A stretch of 64,000 nucleotides of DNA, taken from the NCBI GenBank assembly GCA_963747535.1, contig CAVVFX010000020.1, positions 372,001-436,000 of the forward strand. The letters run 5' to 3'. Positions 18,973 to 28,147 of this stretch are shown in pieces. The stretch's first letter is position 1. The number at the start of each line of letters is the position of its first letter. The notes beneath the pieces were generated by a model, which did not search any database, was not told where the DNA came from, and saw only the letters and a program-made list of their open reading frames with translations. The position numbers were made by a program, and so were the translations under genes. The stretch is from CAVVFX01 sp963747535 (lineage in GTDB: Bacteria > Acidobacteriota > Terriglobia > Bryobacterales > Bryobacteraceae).

Positions 18973-19790
18973 AACTGGGACTCATTACTTCCGCCTGGCT
19001 CGGTTCGCCGGTCGGAACCGCGGATGGAATCCGCCAGACCAAAGCGATCGGCTTTGACACCATCGATATCTTTGCCGATCCGATGGAGATCGATATTAAG
19101 GAAAGGCGCCTCATCAAAGACACGTGTATCGCTTGCCAGTTGCCAGTGGTTTCGACGGTTTGCTGCGCGTTGGGAATCGCGGACTTCAACAGTCCCGTCC
19201 GCCGATTCCACGTGGACCGCGCCAAACAATACCTCGACTTGGGTTATGAATTGAATGCTAAGAACCTGCTGCTGGTGGTTGGAGAATACATCTGGCAGCA
19301 GGAGGTGATCGCGCCCAAAGACCAATGGAATTGGGCAGTCGAAGGAGTCCGGGAGTTGGGCGTGCATGCCGCCTCTCTAGGGCTTGAAATCGCGATTGAG
19401 CTGGAACCGTTCACACTGTCGCTGGTCAACGACCTGCCGAAGATGGTGGCATTTTTGAATGACGTGAATCATCCGGCGGTGAAGGCCAATCTCGACATTT
19501 CACACCTGACACTTTCGCACACGAAAGCTTCGGAGATTCGAAGTCTGCAAGGCCGCATCGCTCATGTTCATATTTCGGACTGCGATGGCAGGAAGCATGG
19601 CGACCTGCCGCCGGGACGGGGAGTTGTCGAGTTCATGCCCTATTTGAAGGAACTGCAAGCCACCGGCTTTGATGGCAGCATCAGCATTGAACTCGAGTAC
19701 TCGCCCGAACCCGACCGCATTGTCGATTGGGTCCGCGAAGCCTACCGCGAAACCGATCGCATGATGCGCGAACTCGACATGCGCGGATAG
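18969..19790 (+). CDS. Sugar phosphate isomerase/epimerase (xylose isomerase-like TIM barrel)
   Basis: A 273-residue AP-endonuclease family 2/xylose isomerase-like TIM barrel. Metal-binding acidic and His residues are visible in IELEPF, NLDISHL, HVHISDCDGRKHGDLPPGRG and SIELEY. That pattern is typical of sugar isomerases or inosose dehydratases working with MocA oxidoreductases. Start is TTG 18969 with GAGGAGA eight bases upstream, overlapping the preceding stop by 4 bp. It is the last gene of a chain beginning at 15653. Confidence 0.85.
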   Translation: MKLGLITSAWLGSPVGTADGIRQTKAIGFDTIDIFADPMEIDIKERRLIKDTCIACQLPVVSTVCCALGIADFNSPVRRFHVDRAKQYLDLGYELNAKNLLLVVGEYIWQQEVIAPKDQWNWAVEGVRELGVHAASLGLEIAIELEPFTLSLVNDLPKMVAFLNDVNHPAVKANLDISHLTLSHTKASEIRSLQGRIAHVHISDCDGRKHGDLPPGRGVVEFMPYLKELQATGFDGSISIELEYSPEPDRIVDWVREAYRETDRMMRELDMRG

Positions 19791-20185
19791 TCTCAGCCCG
19801 CGAAGAATTCTGATGAGTAAGGCCTTCGTCTGCCATGGGGCAGACCAGGGCAGACCATCGTTTTTTGTGGTCTGCCCGGCTGCGGAGCAGCTGCCCGGCT
19901 CTTGAGCAGCCGTTAATGCGGCTTGCCACGCCGTGGTTGCCTCGCCGCGCTGGGAACGCGACCTCGGGCTTGCTAGTCTCTCGCCTTCGCGTTCGGTCTG
20001 TCAACCGACACGAAGCGCGAGAAGTGTACCCTGCCCGTCGCGTGTGCGGTCTGCTGCGCAGACAGTCAGACGACAAACAACGATGGTCCGCCCCACGGAA
20101 ATTTGGGGGCAGTCTAAAGGTCTGTCCCCAAAGGACGGTCCAAGCCAGGTTGGATCGACACAGTTTGCGGCGAAGACCCACCGCC
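19791..20185. repeat. Palindrome-rich interspersed repeat, locus A (two inverted copies)
   Basis: Non-coding stretch between convergent genes. A 30-nt hairpin core at 19848-19877 has arms GGGCAGACCA and TGGTCTGCCC around a 10-nt loop with six T. It is identical in length and arms to cores at 44029-44058 and 46070-46099. A diverged inverted second copy lies at about 20049-20098. Between them is an imperfect hairpin (about 19978-20022), and near the end is GGGGGCAG/CTGTCCCC (20105-20129), which could terminate transcription from either flanking gene. Confidence 0.75.
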
Positions 20186-22180
20186 TTAAGGCCGTGGTGT
20201 TGCCGGCGTCCCTGGCGCCGGACTCGCGGGTATCGCCGAGGGAGGACGCTTCACGTTCGCGCTCTGCGCCTCTTCAAAGCTGATATTGTGAATTTCGAGC
20301 GTCCTGCCAGTGGCGCGCTCGAGAGCCGTTCGAGCTTTCACATAAGCCCCGCGGGCTGCGACTTCGGTGGAGCGCGCCTGTGCCACATAGCTTTGATACT
20401 GCAGTACCAAAAAGGTAGTGGAGAGGCCGTTGGCGAACTTCTCGTTCTCGATCTCCAGCGACTGCTCCTGCAACTTCCGTGCTTCTACCGCGGCCTCGTA
20501 AGCCGCGCGCGTGCGAGACATCGCGATGATCGCGCCCTCCACTTCCAGCCGCACCTGGTTCTGTAATCGCTGCAGTAGGACTTGGGACTGCCTGAGTTGC
20601 GTCTCGTCTCGAATGTAGTCGGCTTCCGCGATGCGGTTGCGCAACGGCAAATTCAAATTGATCCCGATGGAGTAAGACGGATAATTGTGAGCCAGAATCT
20701 GTTCGAGCGTGCCGCCAAAACCCCCGACCAGGGCCTGGTCCAATTGACTCACCGTAGCCCCCGTCGTGATCGCCGGATTGAGTGAATTCGGCTGGCCTGC
20801 CAGGCCCCCATTTTGTAACGTGCCTACGATATCAAGTTCCGGCAGCATCTCATTGCGCGTGCCCTTCATCGCGATCTGAGTGTTCTCGATCTGAATTCTA
20901 CCGCCGGCCAGCTCCGGACGGTTCCCAAAGGCTTGACTAATGTACTGCTGAGGCGTCGTAGTATCGTCGGTCGGGGTAACTTCGATTGGCGTCGTAGGAA
21001 TTACGCGGGCTTCACGCAGCAAAGGATCGGCAGTACCCTTGCGCGAAAGCTGCGTCTTGACGATCAACTCCTGTTGCAACTCGAAGCCCTGGGAGTTGGC
21101 GAGGTCCTGGCGCGCTGCCGCGACCTGGGCCTGCGCGCGAACCAGTTCGATCGGCGCGATCGTTCCCTGCTCGACCTTGGCTTGGTTATCTTCATAGAGC
21201 TTCTGTGCGGTAGCCAGTGTCTGCCGTTTCACTTCCACGTCGTCGAGAAGGCTGACCAGGTCGTAGTATAGATAGGTGATGCCGGTGACGGTTTCGATCG
21301 CCTGTTCGCGAAACAGTTGGTCCGCGGCCTTCTGATTGTTCTTCGCGATGCGAATGTAGCGCCGGTTAACGGTGGGTCCGAATCCGCGCAGCAGCGGCTG
21401 CGTCACCGTAATTCCGAGACTGGAACTTACGTACGGATTGTAAGTAGTGTCGGCGGCATTGGAACTTTGCGCCAGGCTGTTAAAACCGGCGTTGATGAAT
21501 GTGCCGGTGCTGAATCCTTGAGTCAGTCCGATATTGCCTGCGGTGGTGTTGCTGGTAAATACCGGTACGCCGGCGGTCAATGCGTTGTCTTCGGGGGTGG
21601 TGCTATGCTGCGCCATCACGCTGCCCGTGATCGCCGGATCAAATTGCGGGACCGGCGAACCGGAGGACGGCGTCCCGCTTGTAATCGAGGAATTGGTTTG
21701 ACCGGGGACGATGGCGGAGAGTTCCAGCAGAGTCGTGCTCAGGGTAGTGGTTGGAGTGGAACCGGTCGCCGGAAGATTCAGCAGTGGACTCTGTGGACCG
21801 CCGATGCCCTGCGGCAACAGGTCCACGATCAGCGGCAGCCCGCGCGTAGCGCCGCCGCCCTGCGCGCGTAACAGATCGGAGTCCGCGGTGGGATAAGAGT
21901 AGCGCTGGAGTTCGACGTCGAGATTATTCTCGATTGCCAGCGCGATGGCGTCGTCGAGCGAGAGATACAGTTTGCCGCCGCGCAGGAGCGATGCCAGGCG
22001 CGGCGAGTCCGTGAAGTTCGCCTGGCGTACCTGCCTGGGCATGTAGGGTAGCGTGAAGCCGCTGAACCAGTGATGATCGGTTGGCGGCGTAGTGTCGCGC
22101 ACTGTCACAGATTGCGCATCGAGGATGGAGAAGCAGGTCAGGCTGCAAGCGAGAACTGCTGCGATTCTACGGTTGGTCAC
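20186..22180 (-). CDS. TolC-family outer-membrane efflux protein
   Basis: About 664 residues from GTG 22180; longer than the usual 450-500 because of a Gly/Thr/Ser-rich insertion (about residues 100-230) before the first barrel strand. The two TolC repeats are readable, with long helices (KLYEDNQAKVEQGTIAPIELVRAQAQVAAARQDL and RLQNQVRLEVEGAIIAMSRTRAAYEAAVEARKLQEQSLEIENEKFANGLST). A signal peptide follows the chosen start (RIAAVLACSLTCFSILDAQS). Nearby ribosome site is poor, so the start is uncertain; the frame stays open to 22330. No membrane-fusion protein or inner-membrane pump is adjacent. Confidence 0.88.
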   Translation of the reverse strand: MTNRRIAAVLACSLTCFSILDAQSVTVRDTTPPTDHHWFSGFTLPYMPRQVRQANFTDSPRLASLLRGGKLYLSLDDAIALAIENNLDVELQRYSYPTADSDLLRAQGGGATRGLPLIVDLLPQGIGGPQSPLLNLPATGSTPTTTLSTTLLELSAIVPGQTNSSITSGTPSSGSPVPQFDPAITGSVMAQHSTTPEDNALTAGVPVFTSNTTAGNIGLTQGFSTGTFINAGFNSLAQSSNAADTTYNPYVSSSLGITVTQPLLRGFGPTVNRRYIRIAKNNQKAADQLFREQAIETVTGITYLYYDLVSLLDDVEVKRQTLATAQKLYEDNQAKVEQGTIAPIELVRAQAQVAAARQDLANSQGFELQQELIVKTQLSRKGTADPLLREARVIPTTPIEVTPTDDTTTPQQYISQAFGNRPELAGGRIQIENTQIAMKGTRNEMLPELDIVGTLQNGGLAGQPNSLNPAITTGATVSQLDQALVGGFGGTLEQILAHNYPSYSIGINLNLPLRNRIAEADYIRDETQLRQSQVLLQRLQNQVRLEVEGAIIAMSRTRAAYEAAVEARKLQEQSLEIENEKFANGLSTTFLVLQYQSYVAQARSTEVAARGAYVKARTALERATGRTLEIHNISFEEAQSANVKRPPSAIPASPAPGTPATPRP

Positions 22181-22314
22181 TTTTTGGAGAAGAGCCCTTT
22201 CTTGTTCGAACGCCGTGCGCGCAAGGATGTCGAACTCATACCGATAGCGGGAGCTAATAGCAATTCCTAATATAAACCGGGCAGTCGGCGCGCCGCACCA
22301 CCGCGTCCGCTGGA

Positions 22315-22343
22315 TTGAAGAATCTCTCAAGAGTCAATAGATA
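22315..22343 (+). promoter_or_regulatory. Candidate sigma70-type promoter for histone-like gene
   Basis: TTGAAG (22315-22320), a 17-bp spacer and TAGATA (22338-22343), ending 46 bp before the GTG of the Lys/Ala-rich gene. This is a judgement by eye on consensus and spacing only. Confidence 0.4.
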
Positions 22344-22389
22344 TCGGAGTCTCAATACACTACACTAGAAAGCAGGGAGAATCATTATA

Positions 22390-22548
22390 GTGGCAACAGC
22401 AAAGAAAAGCGCAGCAAAAAAGAAGGCAGCACCCGTAGCGAAGAAAGCGCCCGCCAAGAAAGCGGCACCCAAAGCCGCCGTCAAGAAAGCCCCCGCGAAG
22501 AAGGTAGCTAAGAAAGCCGCTGCCAAAAAGGCGCCAGCTAAGAAGTAG
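22390..22548 (+). CDS. Ala/Lys/Pro-rich histone H1-like peptide
   Basis: A 52-residue, almost purely A/K/P/V protein (VATAKKSAAKKKAAPVAKK... ending AAAKKAPAKK) made of repeated KKAPAKKA-like units, with no acidic residue. It resembles bacterial histone H1-like/Hc1 tails that bind DNA or RNA. Start is GTG 22390 preceded by GGGAG. It was missed by length filters. A strong hairpin follows 18 bp after the stop. Low-complexity sequence makes homology hard to prove, but the reading frame, ribosome site and terminator support a real gene. Confidence 0.65.
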   Translation: MATAKKSAAKKKAAPVAKKAPAKKAAPKAAVKKAPAKKVAKKAAAKKAPAKK

Positions 22549-22565
22549 TTCGAACCCTAAACCCT

Positions 22566-22589
22566 TGCGCGGCGGTCCTCCGCCGCGCA
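22566..22589 (+). terminator. GC hairpin after the histone-like gene
   Basis: A 10-bp stem, TGCGCGGCGG (22566-22575) and CCGCCGCGCA (22580-22589), with a 4-nt loop. A clear T-run is absent. It separates the histone-like gene from the LarA-like gene starting 12 bp later. Confidence 0.5.
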
Positions 22590-22600
22590 CAATAAATCAT

Positions 22601-23902
22601 ATGCCCTCCATTACATCTCTTGCGACTCGACTCACCGGCAAAGGCAGTCGAGACGAATTGATGGACGCTGTTTCCATCCGGGAAATCGTGCGCGCCAGTG
22701 TAGCGGAATGGCCCGTGCATGCGCCTGCCCGAGTGCTGGGCATCATTCCCGACAAGACTCGCACCTTCTCGCCAAAAATCATCCATGAACTGCTCGCGGC
22801 GTGCCAGGATCGCGGTCTCCAGCTTGATTTCCTGATCGCCACCGGTACCCACGCGGCAATGACCGATGCCGAGAGCGCTTATTTCCTGAAGAGCGCCGGG
22901 CACGAGGATCTTTTCCGTAACGCGGCGATCGCGAATCACTCGACTGATCCGTCGCAACTCGTCAGCCTGGGCACTCTGGAAGCGAGCACGGTCCGTGAGT
23001 TATCGAATGGTCTGTTGACCGACGAGATTCCGGTTCGCGTCAATCGCCTGGCTCTCGAGTACGATCTGCTGGTGATCATTGGCCCGGTATTTCCGCACGA
23101 AGTGATTGGCATGAGTGGAGGATGGAAATATTTTTTCCCCGGAATCTCTGGCGCGGAACTCATCGACCATTCGCATTGGCTGGGTGCTCTTCTTGGAATC
23201 AGCAAGGTGATCGGACGGTCAGAGACTCCGGTGCGCCAACTGGTCGAGAGGGCGGGGGAGATGGTGCTGGCCAGGCGGCCGGTGTTGTGCTTCAGTCCGG
23301 TGATCAGCCCGCGCGGATTGCACGGCCTGTTTCACGGCGATCCCGTTGAATCGCATCGCGCCGCGGCGCGTCTGTCGCGCGATGTGAACGTAGTGTGGAC
23401 CGATCGCCGGTACCGGCGCATCGTCGCCCAGTGTCCGACGAAATACGACGAGTTATGGACCGGTGGCAAGTTGGCGTATAAGACGCAGGAAGTCGTCGAG
23501 CTGGGGGGCCAGATCGTGTTGCACGCCCCGCATCTTGACCTCATCGCGCCGCAGCATCCGGAAGTGGAGAAGATCGGCTATCATTGCCTGGACTATTTCA
23601 CCGGCCAATGGGAGCGCTTCAAAGACATCGAGCGGAGTTCGCTGGCGCACTCGACGCACGTGTCGGGTCCCGGAGTATACGGGAACGGCGTCGAGACGCT
23701 GCACGCCAGACGGGTGCTATCGTCGAAGGTCAGCCCCGAGCACTGCGCCTCGATCAACCTGGACTATCTGCCGCCGGATTCCATCGATTTCTCCACGCAC
23801 CAGCCGTTCGGTGACGATGAAGACACGCTGTGGGTACCGCAAGCGGGAGAGCAATTGTATCTGCCGGGAGACAAGCGGGCGGAGTTCGAGGCCGGGGAGT
23901 AG
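22601..23902 (+). CDS. LarA-like nickel-pincer racemase/epimerase (DUF2088)
   Basis: A 433-residue protein of the lactate racemase LarA superfamily, which uses a nickel-pincer nucleotide bound to a lysine. The family motif SGGWKYFFPGISG contains the expected cofactor lysine. Catalytic-site histidines are matched by ATGTHAAM and by FPHEVIGMSGG. ATG 22601 is preferred over 22565, which lies in the upstream hairpin. No larB/larC/larE cofactor-synthesis genes are in the window, so the substrate (lactate or another 2-hydroxyacid) is unknown and the cofactor must be made elsewhere. Confidence 0.82.
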   Translation: MPSITSLATRLTGKGSRDELMDAVSIREIVRASVAEWPVHAPARVLGIIPDKTRTFSPKIIHELLAACQDRGLQLDFLIATGTHAAMTDAESAYFLKSAGHEDLFRNAAIANHSTDPSQLVSLGTLEASTVRELSNGLLTDEIPVRVNRLALEYDLLVIIGPVFPHEVIGMSGGWKYFFPGISGAELIDHSHWLGALLGISKVIGRSETPVRQLVERAGEMVLARRPVLCFSPVISPRGLHGLFHGDPVESHRAAARLSRDVNVVWTDRRYRRIVAQCPTKYDELWTGGKLAYKTQEVVELGGQIVLHAPHLDLIAPQHPEVEKIGYHCLDYFTGQWERFKDIERSSLAHSTHVSGPGVYGNGVETLHARRVLSSKVSPEHCASINLDYLPPDSIDFSTHQPFGDDEDTLWVPQAGEQLYLPGDKRAEFEAGE

Positions 23903-23934
23903 TCGTCCGTTATCCGTCGTCCGTTATCCGTCGA
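23903..23934 (+). repeat. TCCGTTATC-type repeat, left flank of IVP gene
   Basis: Two tandem copies of an 11-mer CGTCCGTTATC starting directly after the stop codon of the LarA-like gene. It is the inverted counterpart of the array at 24291-24321. Confidence 0.75.
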
Positions 23935-23936
23935 CT

Positions 23937-24299
23937 GTGCAGAATTTTCGCGATTTACGAGTCTGGGGTCTGGCGCACGAGGTTACCCTCACGGTCTACC
24001 GGATCACCGCCGCATTTCCTCGCGAAGAAGTATTCGGACTAACGAGCCAAATCCGCAGAGCGGCATCTTCAGTCGGCGCGAATCTTGCGGAAGGATGCGG
24101 ACGAAACGGTAATGCCGAATTCGCCCATTTCTGTTCCATTGCCATGGGCTCCGCCAGCGAGTTGGATTACCACCTGCTCTTAGCAAAAGATCTGAATCTG
24201 TTGAAACCTGACGATTACGAAGACCTGGCCCCACGCATTTCCGATTTGAAACGCATGCTCACAGGCCTACGCAAAAAGCTTTTGACGGAAAACGGATAA
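23937..24299 (+). CDS. Four-helix bundle protein (23S rRNA intervening-sequence protein family)
   Basis: A 120-residue IVP-type four-helix bundle protein (NFRDLRVWGLAHEVTLTVYRITAAFPREEVFGLTSQIRRAASSVGANLAEGCGR...). The diagnostic QIRRAASSVGANLAEG and ELDYHLLLAKDLNLL are intact and the length is normal. The start is GTG 23937, a few bases after the left repeat array. Family proteins were first found encoded in insertions within 23S rRNA genes, but most copies are chromosomal with unknown function. The gene is bracketed by inverted TCCGTTATC arrays, and its TAA stop lies inside the right array (GGATAAC), suggesting gene and repeats move as a unit. Confidence 0.88.
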   Translation: MQNFRDLRVWGLAHEVTLTVYRITAAFPREEVFGLTSQIRRAASSVGANLAEGCGRNGNAEFAHFCSIAMGSASELDYHLLLAKDLNLLKPDDYEDLAPRISDLKRMLTGLRKKLLTENG

Positions 24300-24321
24300 C
24301 GGACAACGGATAACGGATAAC
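24291..24321 (+). repeat. GATAACGGA-type repeat, right flank of IVP gene
   Basis: Four near-tandem copies of a 7-10 nt unit (GGATAAC/GGACAAC) that overlap the last codons and stop of the IVP gene. This is the reverse complement of the left array and of the solo array at 38632-38662. Confidence 0.75.
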
Positions 24322-24332
24322 TATACAGACAA

Positions 24333-25244
24333 CTACCTCTCAAACAGGTGCGCTATATCCGGATATCCATTCATCGCAAACCGGCACGATGCGCCTTCGC
24401 TGTACCATCGCGGCGCGTGGAAGGTGAAGCGGGGTACGTAGACCACATCTCCGGGGTTGGCGATATAGACGCCCTGGCCTTCGATCTTGTACCGGATCTG
24501 TCCCGACATGATCAGCCAGAACTCGCAGCTTTCCGGATGGTAGTGTCCGTTGTCCGCCTCGTTAATCGGCGGCAGATTCTTCGCGTACCCGTAGAGAAAG
24601 TTACCCACGCCGCGGTCGTCCTGGACGACATGCAGAGGCGCGCGTTTCTCTTCGGTCAACTTGGCGAGCTCATCGTAGGTGCGGTACGGTTTGTTCTCCC
24701 ACTTGTACAGGCCGGGCCTGCGAGCCATTTTGACGGGCATCCAATGGAAGCCGACCATCGGTGGCGCGTCCGCCTCATTCGCGTACAACGTGTGCGCGTG
24801 GCCGATGTTCACTTCCCATCGCAAGGACGGCTGGTCACCGACCGTCTCCATGGAGAAGAAAGTCTGAAACGGCACTTGCACGATCCAGCCTTTGGATGCC
24901 GTGAACGATTCCTGCCCTTCGATGTCGAAGCGGATTTGCCCTTCCTGAATAATCCAGAACGCACGCGTGTCCGGGTGGAGGCACTTGGGCACTTTCGTAC
25001 CGGGCGCGGAGGAGATCCATTCGCCGTGCAGTACATCGTCGTCGACGACCACCTGGTGCCAGTTCGCCTGACCGGCATGTGCGGCTTTGACCTCAGCCAG
25101 TTTGGTGAGAGGCTTGTGCGGTGGGACGTACACCGGCGTCTTATCGGGCTTCGGCGCCCAGACATTGGACGTGACCGGAGCTTGCCCAAGCGCGGCACAA
25201 ACCGTGGCACAAACCAGGACAGTAAGAGCGTAGACGAGCTTCAT
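24333..25244 (-). CDS. Secreted bicupin protein
   Basis: A 303-residue protein with an N-terminal signal peptide (MKLVYALTVLVCATVCAALG) and two cupin folds. Metal-ligand-like motifs are KCLHPDTRAFWIIQEGQIRFDIEG in the first and GHYHPESCEFWLIMSGQIRYKIEG in the second. The enzyme activity, if any, is unknown; secreted bicupins include oxalate decarboxylase-like and sugar-binding types. The gene is alone on its strand, convergent with the IVP module and separated from the downstream ABC-F gene by 47 bp. Confidence 0.8.
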   Translation of the reverse strand: MKLVYALTVLVCATVCAALGQAPVTSNVWAPKPDKTPVYVPPHKPLTKLAEVKAAHAGQANWHQVVVDDDVLHGEWISSAPGTKVPKCLHPDTRAFWIIQEGQIRFDIEGQESFTASKGWIVQVPFQTFFSMETVGDQPSLRWEVNIGHAHTLYANEADAPPMVGFHWMPVKMARRPGLYKWENKPYRTYDELAKLTEEKRAPLHVVQDDRGVGNFLYGYAKNLPPINEADNGHYHPESCEFWLIMSGQIRYKIEGQGVYIANPGDVVYVPRFTFHAPRWYSEGASCRFAMNGYPDIAHLFER

Positions 25245-25291
25245 AGCGCGTCGAATCTTATCACATTTAGCTGTGAAATTTCCGGCAGCGC

Positions 25292-26986
<1,695 letters not shown>

Positions 26987-27112
26987 TATAGCGTGGTTCG
27001 AGGCCTGTACCAAGTTGCAAAGCGTAATCACCCTGACGGTCGTAGCTCGGAAGTTGTTGCGGAGCCGCGCGCGTTAAGGAAGCGGTTCAGTACGCCAATT
27101 TTTGCAAGTAGG

Positions 27113-27253
27113 TAGTGTCCTGAGTTAGAAATTCGTTGCATAAGTCGTCAACCGCGCCGTGGGGCGGACCAGGGCGGACCATCGGTGTATGTGGTCTGCC
27201 CGGCTGCGCAGCAGCCGTAGACTTACGACGCGAACTTCTAACTCAGTACACTA
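27113..27253. mobile_element. 141-bp MITE-like element with TA ends (repeat locus B)
   Basis: Terminal inverted repeats of 34 bp, at 27113-27146 and 27220-27253, agree at 28 of 34 positions. Both begin TAGTGT and read CTGAGTTAGAA. The outermost dinucleotide is TA at each end, as expected for IS630/mariner-type insertion at TA. The centre holds a diverged copy of the GGGCGGACC/GGTCTGCCC hairpin family found at 19.8, 44.0 and 46.1 kb. There is no coding capacity. A mobilising transposase is not in the window. Confidence 0.65.
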
Positions 27254-27320
27254 ACGAGGCTCCGCCTCAGACCAACGAGCATGTGGTCGCTGTAGCTCGT
27301 CGGCTAGACGCGGGTGGCTG

Positions 27321-27664
27321 CTAGGACTCGCCGAATGCGAGGACCCGCCCTACAATCCCATCACGCAATAGCGGAACGTTGAAGTTGATGAGGAGGCCGC
27401 CTTCCAGCCACCCAGACGCAGGTATGTCAGCAGTTGAGCCTCGTGGAGGGGGGTGATGCGATCATCGAGCCGATAGCCACAATCGAGTTTAAGTCCCTTG
27501 TATTGTACCGGCAGCGGCAGTTCCAACTGGAAGGGTATTTGGCGCAAAGCTAATTCGTAACAAAGACATTGGACATAAGCAGATTCCAGCAGTCCAGGCC
27601 CAATCGTGCGATGCACTTCTATGGCAGCGCCGATAATTGCCTCCGTGACTTCATTGACCTTCAT
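27321..27664 (-). pseudogene. Broken GxxExxY-family protein gene
   Basis: The N-terminal half is well preserved (MKVNEVTEAIIGAAIEVHRTIGPGLLESAYVQCLCYEL... LDCGYRLD). The segment that normally carries the acidic residue and ELK of the PD-(D/E)xK-like core is missing, so CGYRLD joins directly to ITPLHEAQLLTYLRLGGWK. After GGWK the reading frame is shifted. The shifted frame gives the proper family ending, LLINFNVPLLRDGIVGRVLAF, with its stop at 27321-27323. The open frame instead runs to a false stop at 27350. An internal deletion plus frameshift makes it a pseudogene. Confidence 0.78.
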
Positions 27665-28147
27665 CGCATGAGTTTATCCTTGTTGCTCTCTCCCCTGGGC
27701 TCCTTTTCTCTGCGACCTCCGCGCCTCTGCGGTCGACCCCAGCGTCCGGTTCAATGATTAACCGCAGAGCATCTTACTGGGCCGGGCCCAGTCTGGTGGG
27801 GAAGGAAACAGCGGCTTCGGCGGGTAATTTTGATGGATCCAGACGCGGTACCTAAGTCTTTTGTTTCCAGCAAACCACCAGTTTGTTTCTTAGGAGCATC
27901 TTACTGGGCCGGGCCCAGTCTGGTGGGGAAGGAAACAGCGGCTTCGGCGGGTAATTTTGATGGATCCAGACGCGGTACCTAAGTCTTTTGTTTCCAGCAA
28001 ACCACCAGTTTGTTTCTTAGGAGACGCAGGGCGCAGAGGGAGCATCTATCGTGACCCAACTGCTAATGCGGCGAAACGCCAACGCGCAAGCAAACTGATC
28101 GCAGGCTCCGCTTGCGTGCATGAGATGGAAGGTATTCAATAACCTCC
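27665..28147. other. Gene-free region around the 127-bp tandem duplication
   Basis: No gene recognised. It contains a CTCCGCGCCTCTGCGG-like intergenic motif (about 27716-27732) and a related GACGCAGGGCGCAGAGG at about 28023-28039. Between them is an exact tandem duplication. The last 100 bp lead into the 555-residue unassigned protein. Confidence 0.5.
27767..28020. repeat. Exact tandem duplication, 2 x 127 bp
   Basis: Units 27767-27893 and 27894-28020 appear identical base for base on reading. Each unit starts GAGCATCTTACTGGG, contains a palindromic core ACTGGGCC-GGGCCCAGT, and ends GTTTGTTTCTTAG. Perfect identity implies a recent duplication or a functional constraint. It lies 127 bp upstream of the 28148 reading frame and may be a promoter or end sequence of the element carrying that gene. 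Confidence 0.9.

Noticed and set aside
27767..28020. Possible CRISPR-like repeat
   Set aside because: Only two directly adjacent 127-bp units with no spacers; it is a tandem duplication. No CRISPR array was found anywhere in the window.
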